Assembly (NCBI GenBank): GCA_003153295.1 | Contig: PLXY01000006.1 | Location: 345,829-409,828 of the forward strand | DNA length: 64,000 nucleotides | DNA from: Parachlamydiales bacterium | GTDB lineage: Bacteria > Chlamydiota > Chlamydiia > Chlamydiales > Rhabdochlamydiaceae | Direction: 5' to 3' | Shown: in pieces, positions 48,233 to 55,520 of the stretch | Position numbering within the stretch: position 1 is the stretch's first letter | Layout of the letters: each line of letters starts with the position of its first letter | Program-made: the position numbers and the translations under genes | The notes under the pieces: model-generated | The model's database searches: none | What the model was told of the DNA's origin: nothing | The model's input: only the letters and a program-made list of their open reading frames with translations

Positions 48233-49052
48233 AACCGAGCTTAGTTCGCAAGGTAGAGAAGTAGTCCTGCCGTAGTAAGTTCACTAGCTTGAACTTTTTC
48301 TTGCAGCGACTGATATGAAACACTTCGCCGGTGTTGAGTTGATATCTTGTCATTCCGTCCGCCCGGATTTCCACCGGATCATAATCACTCAAGTATTGAA
48401 TTTGGATCTCTTGATCGGCTGTTAGCACAATGGGCCGGTTGGAGATCGTATGAGGACAGATGGGCGTGATCACGATCGCTTCTAAAGTAGGACTGAGGAT
48501 CGGTCCTCCTGCTGCTAGAGAATAAGCTGTAGATCCATTAGGTGTTGCAATGATAATTCCATCGGCTTCAAACGTATTGAGATAAAGTCCATTGGCATGG
48601 ACGGAGATTTGGACGAGACTCGGATTACTCGCTCGATGAATGACGATATCGTTGACAGCGAAACTTTTTTCGCCTTGTAACGTCTCTCCTTGGAGCATGA
48701 TTCGTTCATCAATGCGATAAGCCCCGTTGATCAGATCTTGTAAGCTGGGATAGACATCGGCGATCTGCACATCGGCCATGAATCCTAAATGCCCCATATT
48801 GATCCCTAAGACGGGAGCATCCAACTGTTCGTATTCATGCATGAGATTCAGAATGGTCCCATCGCCTCCTAAAGAGATGATGAATTGAATTTCTTGAGGA
48901 TCGGCTTCCGAAAGGGGAGTGGCTCCGATTTCTTTCGCATCATCATCGGCAACAAAGATTTCAATGCCTTGGGCAGAGAAAAATTCTCGAATCCCCAATG
49001 CTAGGTTCTTAGACTGTTGGATCTGCTGATTTCTCAATAAGGCGATATTCAT
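48213..49052 (-). CDS. nadK: NAD kinase
   Basis: An ATP-dependent NAD kinase (279 aa) that makes NADP. The GGDG motif is in IISLGGDGTILNLMHEY. The NE/D substrate region is KSFAVNDIVIHRASNPSLVQ, and the Gly-rich DGIIIATPNGSTAYSLAAGG is complete. The C-terminus ISRCKKKFKLVNLLRQDYFS is the part found again as a remnant at 46957. The start overlaps xseB by 4 nt, so xseA-xseB-nadK form an operon. Confidence 0.96.
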   Translation of the reverse strand: MNIALLRNQQIQQSKNLALGIREFFSAQGIEIFVADDDAKEIGATPLSEADPQEIQFIISLGGDGTILNLMHEYEQLDAPVLGINMGHLGFMADVQIADVYPSLQDLINGAYRIDERIMLQGETLQGEKSFAVNDIVIHRASNPSLVQISVHANGLYLNTFEADGIIIATPNGSTAYSLAAGGPILSPTLEAIVITPICPHTISNRPIVLTADQEIQIQYLSDYDPVEIRADGMTRYQLNTGEVFHISRCKKKFKLVNLLRQDYFSTLRTKLGWSGKLR

Positions 49053-49285
49053 ACTTCAAAAGCCTGGACCGAAGGATTACCCGCTTCATCGAGGACAACC
49101 TCGCCGTTGCGGTTTTTGATCATCATTTCGATCTTCTTTTCTGCTTCCGTGAGTTTTTTCTGGCAGGTGACAATCAGTTTGTCGGCCTCTTCGTAAAGTT
49201 TTAATGAATCATCCAGCGACGCTTTGCCTGAATTCATCTTTTCTAAGATCTCTTCTAAACGACTATATGCTTCTTCAAATTTCAT
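49049..49285 (-). CDS. xseB: Exodeoxyribonuclease VII small subunit
   Basis: A 78-residue XseB. It has FEEAYSRLEEILEKMNSGKA and SLDDSLKLYEEADKLI, the helical hairpin that binds the large subunit, and a short tail. It sits with 4-nt overlaps between xseA upstream and nadK downstream. Confidence 0.95.
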   Translation of the reverse strand: MKFEEAYSRLEEILEKMNSGKASLDDSLKLYEEADKLIVTCQKKLTEAEKKIEMMIKNRNGEVVLDEAGNPSVQAFEV

Positions 49286-50541
49286 AATACTTTCGCCTTG
49301 ATTTCTCCATCTTTGACAAGAACACGGACATTTTCCCCGGCTTGCACTTCTTTAGGGGAGAAGATAACCGAATTGGAGTTTTCTCGGAAGAGGATGGAGT
49401 ATCCCTTCGTCAAAAGATTTTTAGGGTCAATCGACTTTAAGTGAGAAGTGAGCTGGGTCAGCTTCTGTTTTAGATGCTGCACCCGGACCATCGGATCTAA
49501 AGCCTGTAATTGCCTTTGGAGCCCCTGTAATTGGAGTTTCTTGGTCGCCACCATCCTTTGCATTGAAAGCGACATTTCTTCAGACAGGTCATCCAAATGT
49601 TGTGAGGCTTGGCCTAAGATGGCAAAAGGAGAGGTCAAGACGGGCTGCCGGCGGATGACTTCCAAACGGTGTCTATAAGCTCCCAAAAGATGGAGCATTG
49701 TTTGATTAAGCCGTTTATCGGCCTGCCTTAAATATTGGAGATGTTCTTCGGCAGCGGCCATGACGATCTCAGCTGCAGCAGAGGGCGTTGGCGCCCGGAC
49801 ATCCGCGACAAAGTCAGCAATAGAAAAATCGGTCTCATGCCCGACGGCTGAAATGATCGGAATTTCCGACCTATAGATAGCTTCTGCAACGATCTCTTCA
49901 TTAAAGGCCCAGAGGTCTTCTAAACTGCCTCCGCCGCGGCCTACAATGAGGACGTCTGCCAGCTTATATTTGTTGAAATGAGCAATCGCCAGAGCGATTT
50001 CTTGAGCCGCCCCTTCCCCTTGGACTTTGACGGGATTAAGGATTAGATGAAATTTGGCCTGCCGCCGGCTCAGGATGTGAATGATATCTTGGATCACAGC
50101 TCCGGTGGGGCTTGTAATGACCCCGATGGTCTTGGGTGTGGTAGGAAGAGGCTTTTTGAGTGACTTATCAAACCACCCTAATCCTTCGAGTTTTGACTTT
50201 AGAGCATGGAGCTTTAAGAGGAGTTCACCGACGCCTGCATACTGGAGCTGGCGGATAATGAGTTGATAGTTGCCGCGAGGAGGGTAGACGCTAAGCTCTC
50301 CTTGCACAATGACCTGGTCGCCGTTCTTAGGTAGACGTGAGAGACCTTGAGCGTTTCCTCTGAACAGAACACCTGAAATCTGAGACTGGGCGTCTTTCAA
50401 GGTAAAATAGAGGTGCCCTGAGGCCTGTTCTTTAAAATTGGTAATTTCCCCTTGTACATGCACAAAAGGGAATCGCGATTCCAATTGTTTTTTGATCGAT
50501 AATGTTAATTCTGTGACAGTTAATATCGCGGCTTCCGGCAT
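49282..50541 (-). CDS. xseA: Exodeoxyribonuclease VII large subunit
   Basis: A 419-residue large subunit of the single-strand-specific exonuclease. The N-terminal OB-fold (VTELTLSIKKQLESRFPFVH, then VQGEITNFKEQASGHLYFTL) is followed by the catalytic domain with IGVITSPTGAVIQDIIHILS, DVLIVGRGGGSLEDLWAFNE and ISAVGHETDFSIADFVADVR. Long helices and a C-terminal AVLV-type end (DGEIKAKVL) complete it. A large palindrome lies only 3 bases upstream of the ATG and must affect the mRNA leader. Confidence 0.96.
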   Translation of the reverse strand: MPEAAILTVTELTLSIKKQLESRFPFVHVQGEITNFKEQASGHLYFTLKDAQSQISGVLFRGNAQGLSRLPKNGDQVIVQGELSVYPPRGNYQLIIRQLQYAGVGELLLKLHALKSKLEGLGWFDKSLKKPLPTTPKTIGVITSPTGAVIQDIIHILSRRQAKFHLILNPVKVQGEGAAQEIALAIAHFNKYKLADVLIVGRGGGSLEDLWAFNEEIVAEAIYRSEIPIISAVGHETDFSIADFVADVRAPTPSAAAEIVMAAAEEHLQYLRQADKRLNQTMLHLLGAYRHRLEVIRRQPVLTSPFAILGQASQHLDDLSEEMSLSMQRMVATKKLQLQGLQRQLQALDPMVRVQHLKQKLTQLTSHLKSIDPKNLLTKGYSILFRENSNSVIFSPKEVQAGENVRVLVKDGEIKAKVL

Positions 50542-50544
50542 CTC

Positions 50545-50731
50545 AAATCCCCTAGAGCATGTTTACAAAGTCCGATCGGATGATTTGTGTGGCTCAAATT
50601 CGCTATAGGGGCTTAAAAAAATTTTCGCCATATTAATTAAAATATGGCAAAATTTTTTTAAGCCCCTATAGTAGCGAATTTGAGCAGCAAAGCATCTTGA
50701 TCATACTTTGTAAGCATGCTCTTTAGGATTT
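50545..50731. repeat. 187-bp near-perfect palindrome, MITE-like
   Basis: Two inverted arms of about 88 bases meet at a short AT-rich centre (about 50635). The outer ends match as AAATCC..AGAGCATG and its complement. The middle is imperfect. The inner arms (CTCAAATTCGCTA, TAGGGGCTTAAAAAAATTTT) are almost identical. It codes for nothing and fills the gap between an unknown gene and xseA. It looks like a miniature inverted-repeat element or a very long hairpin. No target-site duplication is clear. Confidence 0.85.
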
Positions 50732-50752
50732 AATATACCATTCGAATAGAGT

Positions 50753-51754
50753 TTATGAAAGGGTAGAATTTAGTTGATCGATCAGAGACTGCTTAGCCAT
50801 AACAAATAGGGGAGTCGGATGGTCTTCTAAACTAGTGCCTAGCCATTTTATCAGTGAGAGGCTCATTTCTTTCGTTTTTTGCCTATCTGTTGCTGTATGT
50901 AATCCGTTAAGACAGGTTTCCAAAATCGTAAGTTCTGATTGTTCTGTCACGGTCAAGTTCTCGAGACCATCGCACAAATCAATGATATCCTGGCTGGTAT
51001 AGGTATTGGAGGCATAGAGAGCAAGATCTTGAGTGGCTGGATCGAAAGGTTTAGAGATCGGCTTATGTTGATCATCCATCTTGATGTAGTCTAGCAGTAA
51101 ATGCAACTGAGTAGGGTAAAAATAACTATTGCGCAGCGGGTCCCAAATCACTGCATGAGGGCCCCATGTCGCAGGATTTTTAGGATCGCTTTTAACATCT
51201 CTTCCGATGACGATAAAACCGTGGTCTCCTCCGATTTCATTCTTGGGGTCTTTATTTCTGATCCTAAAAATATCGACCTTTTTACCCAGATTTTGGGTTT
51301 GTAAGTAGACCCATCCTGCACAGCTTAATTCCAAGCAGTTGCCCAAGGAGTATTTTAGACAGGTATTTCCTACCGCCTTTGCCATGGCAAAGAGCGACAC
51401 TTTTTCAGGATAAGTTTGGCGCATCTCGACGATTCTGTTGTGTATTTCATAAAAGTCGGCAGTAACGGAATTACGGCTAGGATTGATCTCTGAAAGCTGT
51501 ACAGCTTTTTTAAGATAAGAATCGCCTTCTTGAGCCAAGGTCATGTTTTCATGGGGATCTATATTTTCTTTTTGGACTGGGCTTGCGACCAATCCGACGG
51601 CAACTACGACAGCCGTTAACTTGGATCCTATGGAATCCAAAAAGTTCATTTTTTTCTTCTGTTTCAGGGTTTTATTTTCAGTAGGGGACAGTTCAGAAGC
51701 AGGTTTAACTTCCGGCGGATTAGGCGGGTTTTTTACTTTTGTTATAGTTCCCAT
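50753..51754 (-). CDS. Papain/transglutaminase-like cysteine protease candidate
   Basis: A 333-residue protein. A Pro/Glu/Lys-rich N-terminus precedes one hydrophobic stretch (SKLTAVVVAVGLVA, residues about 46-59). A domain at residues about 125-230 contains the three elements of a transglutaminase/papain-like triad in order: GNCLELSCAGW (C140, or C145), GGDHGFIVIGR (H178) and VIWDPLRNSYF (D205). The C-terminal 100 residues are helical. No named family is assigned with certainty. Membrane-proximal anchoring and solitary position suggest a chlamydial secreted or envelope protein. Confidence 0.7.
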   Translation of the reverse strand: MGTITKVKNPPNPPEVKPASELSPTENKTLKQKKKMNFLDSIGSKLTAVVVAVGLVASPVQKENIDPHENMTLAQEGDSYLKKAVQLSEINPSRNSVTADFYEIHNRIVEMRQTYPEKVSLFAMAKAVGNTCLKYSLGNCLELSCAGWVYLQTQNLGKKVDIFRIRNKDPKNEIGGDHGFIVIGRDVKSDPKNPATWGPHAVIWDPLRNSYFYPTQLHLLLDYIKMDDQHKPISKPFDPATQDLALYASNTYTSQDIIDLCDGLENLTVTEQSELTILETCLNGLHTATDRQKTKEMSLSLIKWLGTSLEDHPTPLFVMAKQSLIDQLNSTLS

Positions 51755-52030
51755 TAGTATTCTTTTATTAATGTTAATTATATCAAATTGTTTAATTTAA
51801 TTTAATAAATAATTATATCTTAAGTTATTGAATATTAATATGATAAAACTTTTAAAAGAATCGCAATGGAAAAAGCACCTGCGCAAGGAGTGGAAAAGGT
51901 CCTTTCCACGAAAAATGGCCCCTATTACAATGAGCCTAACTGGAAGAAAAATGAAAGAAGATTTCGAGATTTTAAAGCTGTTTACCAAGGTCTTGAACTA
52001 GCAAATATTTCTTATCCTCAGGCGCCGAAA
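51755..52030. other. AT-rich region before the IS remnant
   Basis: About 275 bases without a convincing gene. The first 110 are extremely AT-rich and probably contain the promoter for the minus-strand gene starting at 51754. A 63-codon frame at 51866-52057 runs into the IS end, has no recognisable similarity, and is not called. Confidence 0.45.
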
Positions 52031-52068
52031 AACAGGCCCTTCAGGGCCGTGATGTAAGGCGTGCCTTC

Positions 52069-52164
52069 TTAAACCGGAGCCTGTTGCTGCTCAATATACT
52101 GCCTAATGACCGAGATAGGAGCTCCTCCGCAAGAGCCATTAGCGATCCAGGATGGAGAAGTTTT
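52069..52164 (-). pseudogene. TnpA (IS200-type Y1 transposase) C-terminal fragment
   Basis: A minus-strand frame of 31 codons reads KTSPSWIANGSCGGAPISVI then RQYIEQQQAPV and a stop. This matches the C-terminal end of IS200/IS605 transposases (S.W...S.GG....V..YIE.Q). The catalytic HUH and Tyr parts are absent, and a stop codon at the inner junction ends the match. Confidence 0.75.
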
Positions 52165-52434
52165 CTACATTTTTTAAAGTATAAAACAGAACAAAGTGGA
52201 AAACACCTCGTAGAAGCTGGCAAGTATTTTCCTAGCAGCCAAATCTGTTCTTCTTGCGACAATCGCCAAGCAATGCCGCTGAACCAAAGGGAGTATCATT
52301 GCCAAAATTGCGGACTTAGGATCGGCCGTGATTACAATAGCGCTATAGATCTCAAAGCCGCCGGGATGTCGGTTTTAAAGCCTGTGGAGCTGCCCCATGA
52401 GGGGAGCCTTGAAGCAGGAATCTCTCGCCTTTAG
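52153..52434 (+). pseudogene. TnpB C-terminal fragment (RuvC-III and zinc ribbon)
   Basis: The frame encodes WRSFLHFLKYKTEQSGKHLV and continues through FPSSQICSSC, a second CxxC (YHCQNCGL) and RIGRDYNSAIDL. These are the four-cysteine ribbon and last RuvC motif of TnpB RNA-guided nucleases. The N-terminal two-thirds are missing, so it cannot be active. The open frame extends upstream to 52084, but those codons overlap the tnpA fragment and do not resemble TnpB. Confidence 0.85.
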
Positions 52435-52447
52435 GCGAGAGAGATTC
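52418..52447 (+). ncRNA. Right-end hairpin, probable omega-RNA remnant
   Basis: A 12-14-bp hairpin overlaps the end of the tnpB fragment. In intact elements this region is part of the guide (omega) RNA used by TnpB and of the transposition end. Here it is only a relic, because the effector gene is truncated. Confidence 0.4.
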
Positions 52448-52488
52448 AAGAGAGATGCGGCTGCATATCCAGGTTTCCCTGTTACCCG

Positions 52489-52950
52489 TTGGACCTGGTC
52501 TCAAGCCTGTCTATTGAGTGTTTGTGTTTTAGTCCGGATCGTTATTTCGAATCTACCCTTACTTTTCTCACCTTGTGGTGTAAATCGCTTGAAAAGGAAA
52601 AAGCTCATATAGAGAAACAGTTCCAAGAGTGGGATCAAACATTAAAGGCCCAGATCGGCAAAGCTGCTCTAGAAGGTTTTGATCTAACTCAATACACAAC
52701 AGATTATAAAATGCATCTACTCGCACGCGCGGGAACAATCGTTACAATGCATTTTCAAGAGCTATCCAAAGAAGATCTCAAAAAAATCGAAGGGTGTTTT
52801 AAAGAATTGGATCAAAAGGACTACACATTCATGGAACATTTCAAAAAGTTCGAAGATTTACGTCAAAAAAATGAACGAATTTTCAGAGGTCTGGCTAGAT
52901 ACGAACACTTGATTGCAGAAAGCACCTTATCAGCTCTTTTTAGACTCTAA
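52489..52950 (+). CDS. Unknown, probably 5'-truncated gene
   Basis: A 153-codon frame beginning at a weak TTG. It reads from CFSPDRYFESTLTFLTLWCK through a charged helical region (KEKAHIEKQFQEWDQTLKAQ, LSKEDLKKIEGCFKELDQKD) to ALFRL. The frame remains open leftwards into the IS remnant without a proper start or ribosome site, so the true N-terminus was probably lost when the element inserted or decayed. No domain is recognised. Confidence 0.5.
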   Translation: MDLVSSLSIECLCFSPDRYFESTLTFLTLWCKSLEKEKAHIEKQFQEWDQTLKAQIGKAALEGFDLTQYTTDYKMHLLARAGTIVTMHFQELSKEDLKKIEGCFKELDQKDYTFMEHFKKFEDLRQKNERIFRGLARYEHLIAESTLSALFRL

Positions 52951-52971
52951 AAATATAGGCAGTTGTAAATC

Positions 52972-53766
52972 TTAATTAAGTGCGTAAATATGTGGTTGGA
53001 CTGAAAGTAGACGTTGAGGTTTTTTTTCATCTTCCGCGTAAGTTGCTTTTGATAACTGATTCAGAGCAAATAAAGTATAGGTTTTCGTCTCACCTGGCAG
53101 TGTGATAACGGTCACAGCACGTTCAATCCCATCGGTATTATCAGTTTGAAATACGAGCCTAAGATAAAGAAGCCGCTGCTTGCTTTGATTTTGGATCCGA
53201 TAATGGTCTGTGTTCTCTTCATTAAGAGGAGTAATAGCTACCCAATTGATAAATTTAAAATTTAAACGTTGGTCTATTTCTCTAGGAGGGTGAGCTCCAA
53301 ATTGAGCGGGGAGAGGGTGCATGGCATAAGTGGTATATTCTTTAGGGGTCAATCGGTAAATCCGGTCTGTGGAATCGGTAATAAATTTTGTTGCATGCTG
53401 TTGCTCGTATCTTGCATTGAGTATCTCAAGATTCACTTCCACTCCTCGAGGAAGATCGGGGGCAAAAATTCCAAAGGAAGATCCTGCAACATCGACTGTT
53501 TCAAAAAGATTCTCGCGTAGGCGTGAGAGTCGAACTACCATGAGTTCCTGGGGAAATTTTGCGCGGTCAAAAGGGAATGAGCCGCAGATAATTCCTCCCA
53601 TTTTATCAGGTGGCGCAATCGGTGCTTGGGGTTGTTTTAAGAGATACCGGTAAAGCAGCAGTCCGATCGATCCAATGATCGCAAGAGCAAGAGCGATTTT
53701 CATGGATTTTTCAAGGGATAAACTCGGAAGCCAGTAATTTGAAGATGTGCTAGAAATCGCGTTCAT
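52972..53766 (-). CDS. Unknown membrane-anchored protein
   Basis: A 264-residue protein. A Ser/Asn-rich N-terminus (MNAISSTSSNYWLPSLSLEK) is followed by one transmembrane helix (KIALALAIIGSIGLLLYRYL, residues about 22-42), then a domain with predicted beta-strands (LPRGVEVNLEILNARYEQQH, HYRIQNQSKQRLLYLRLVFQ, RAVTVITLPGETKTYTLFAL). It may be a membrane-tethered beta-sandwich. No family is recognised. Confidence 0.65.
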   Translation of the reverse strand: MNAISSTSSNYWLPSLSLEKSMKIALALAIIGSIGLLLYRYLLKQPQAPIAPPDKMGGIICGSFPFDRAKFPQELMVVRLSRLRENLFETVDVAGSSFGIFAPDLPRGVEVNLEILNARYEQQHATKFITDSTDRIYRLTPKEYTTYAMHPLPAQFGAHPPREIDQRLNFKFINWVAITPLNEENTDHYRIQNQSKQRLLYLRLVFQTDNTDGIERAVTVITLPGETKTYTLFALNQLSKATYAEDEKKPQRLLSVQPHIYALN

Positions 53767-53953
53767 ATTTAACTTATTATAGATAAGGAGTCGTTTGCAA
53801 GATATTTAGTAATTATTTGAATTTTTCCATAAGTAGACTTGAATAGGTTTGTTTTCAAGAAATCCCGTTTTAAAATTCTACGGAAGAGCGTGAAAAAATT
53901 CTTCAATATCTTGCAAGTTGATTTTGATAGAGCAGATTGAGTAAAATACTTCC

Positions 53954-54706
53954 ATGCCGAAAAAAATTCCTATCATTGCTGCTAACTGGAAGATGTACAA
54001 GACAGGAGCAGAAACAGAAGCTTTTCTTGACCTTTTCAAGGTCAAATTGCCCCCTGCTGCAATCAAAATTTTTATTGCGCCTTCCTTTACCGCGCTTCCG
54101 ATAGCTCATGAAGCGGCAAAAGGGACTGCAGTCGTTATAGGCGGCCAGAACATGCATGAGGCCGATGAAGGAGCTTTTACCGGCGAAATCTCTGCACGGA
54201 TGCTCAAAGATGCGGGAGCCAAGTTCGTGATCTTGGGCCATTCAGAACGTAGACGTCTTTTTCATGAGACCGATGCCATCATCCATCAAAAACTTAAAAA
54301 AGCTCTCTCCAGCCAGTTGACTCCGATTCTATGCGTCGGTGAGACTTTAGAAGACCGAGAGTCGAAAAAGACCTTCGATATCCTTTCCCATCAACTTGAG
54401 CAGGCTTTAAGTGGCATTGCTCCTGCTGAGCTAATCTTGGCCTATGAGCCTGTCTGGGCTATCGGCACCGGCAAGACCGCGACCCCTGAAATCGCTCAAG
54501 AGGCCCACCATTTCTGCCGTGGCCTCCTTAAGAAGCTTTGGGGAGAAGATCATGCGGCTAAAACGCATATCCTCTATGGCGGCTCTGTAACACCGGAAAC
54601 AGCCCCTGCGCTTGCCAAGCAACCCGATATCGATGGCGCCCTCGTAGGAGGAGCCTCTCTTGATGTCGCAAAATTTATACAAATTATCCAAGGATTTTCT
54701 CTATGA
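53954..54706 (+). CDS. tpiA: Triosephosphate isomerase
   Basis: A glycolytic TIM-barrel enzyme (250 aa) with AANWKMYKTG (catalytic Lys), FVILGHSERRRLF (catalytic His), LAYEPVWAIGTGKTATPEIA (catalytic Glu and flexible loop), and the phosphate-binding ILYGGSVTPETA and GALVGGASL. All active residues are in place. Its stop overlaps the start of secG by 4 nt, beginning a three-gene operon. Confidence 0.97.
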   Translation: MPKKIPIIAANWKMYKTGAETEAFLDLFKVKLPPAAIKIFIAPSFTALPIAHEAAKGTAVVIGGQNMHEADEGAFTGEISARMLKDAGAKFVILGHSERRRLFHETDAIIHQKLKKALSSQLTPILCVGETLEDRESKKTFDILSHQLEQALSGIAPAELILAYEPVWAIGTGKTATPEIAQEAHHFCRGLLKKLWGEDHAAKTHILYGGSVTPETAPALAKQPDIDGALVGGASLDVAKFIQIIQGFSL

Positions 54707-54993
54707 CGTTCTTATTTTATCTCTCTATTTTTGCCTTTATGCTGCTCGCTGTTGTGCTTTGCCTTGTCATTCTCGTCCAAGAGAGCAAGAGCTTAGGACT
54801 GGGAGCTTCTTTTGGAGGAGATCCCGGAGAGTCTCTTTTCGGAACATCGACGGCGGATGTGCTGAAGAAGATCACAGCATGGCTGGTTGTGGCCTTTATG
54901 GTTTCTTGCGTGCTTCTGTCTCTTTGGTCGGCTTCGATAGGGGCTCAAAGGGTCAAATCACTCCCGACAACGATTGAGGATGTCCAAAAATGA
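54703..54993 (+). CDS. secG: Preprotein translocase subunit SecG
   Basis: A 96-residue two-helix membrane protein: FLFYLSIFAFMLLAVVLCLV, then the signature VILVQESKSLGLGASFGG with LFGTSTADVLKKITAWL, and a second helix VVAFMVSCVLLSLWSASI. It is the small accessory subunit of SecYEG. It overlaps tpiA and def by 4 nt each. Confidence 0.92.
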   Translation: MTFLFYLSIFAFMLLAVVLCLVILVQESKSLGLGASFGGDPGESLFGTSTADVLKKITAWLVVAFMVSCVLLSLWSASIGAQRVKSLPTTIEDVQK

Positions 54994-55520
54994 AACTGAC
55001 TTTTTGCTATTACGGAAATCCTATTCTTCGTAAAAAAGGCGAGACGATTACAGAAATCACCGATGAGATCCGCGATCTTGCCATTTCAATGATCGATTAT
55101 TTTGATAACAATAATGGGATTGGCCTTTCTGCTCAGCAAGTGGGCAAAGCCCTCAAGCTGTTTGTTCTCCGGCGGTATATCCATCTTCCCGATGGAAAAT
55201 GGACAACCTCAGAGCCGTATGTCTATATCAATCCTAAAATCGTAGCCCGTTCGAAAGAAACATGGGTCGAAGATGAATGCTGCATGTCGCTCCCCAAGCT
55301 CTATTTGCCTGTTGAAAGACCTTTAAAGATCAAGATCGAGTCAACAAACCTCGAGGGTCACAGAATTGTCGAAGAGATAGAGGGGATCAATGCACGCGTC
55401 ATCATGCACGAAAATGATCACGTCAATGGGGTGCTTTTCATCGACCGAGTGGAAGATAAATACTTGAAACTTGCGGAAGGCAAGCTACGGGAAATCAAAA
55501 AGAAATATAATTCTACTTAG
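54990..55520 (+). CDS. def: Peptide deformylase
   Basis: A metalloenzyme (176 aa) removing the N-formyl group from new proteins. Motif 1 is GIGLSAQQVG. Motif 2 is DECCMSLP (EGCLS variant, with the metal Cys). Motif 3 is IMHENDHVNGVLF (HExxH). The Gly-to-Cys change before the metal Cys in motif 2 (ECCMS) is a mild variation. It ends the tpiA-secG-def operon and overlaps the convergent next gene by 4 nt. Confidence 0.95.
   Translation: MKLTFCYYGNPILRKKGETITEITDEIRDLAISMIDYFDNNNGIGLSAQQVGKALKLFVLRRYIHLPDGKWTTSEPYVYINPKIVARSKETWVEDECCMSLPKLYLPVERPLKIKIESTNLEGHRIVEEIEGINARVIMHENDHVNGVLFIDRVEDKYLKLAEGKLREIKKKYNST

Larger units (their letters stand above)
52031..52447. mobile_element. Internally deleted IS200/IS605-type element
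   Basis: The element keeps both ends. The left has a small hairpin (GGCCCT-TC-AGGGCC, 52035-52048). The right has a longer hairpin (52418-52447, GAATCTCTCGCC with GGCGAGAGAGATTC). Between them lie only the C-terminal part of a Y1 transposase (tnpA) on the minus strand and the C-terminal part of tnpB on the plus strand, fused head to head. This is the gene order of IS605 with the central part removed, leaving about 0.4 kb. Exact boundaries are approximate. Confidence 0.75.

Noticed and set aside
51866-52057. 63-codon frame before the IS remnant
   Set aside because: No ribosome site or similarity, and it runs into the IS left end; a chance frame is more likely.
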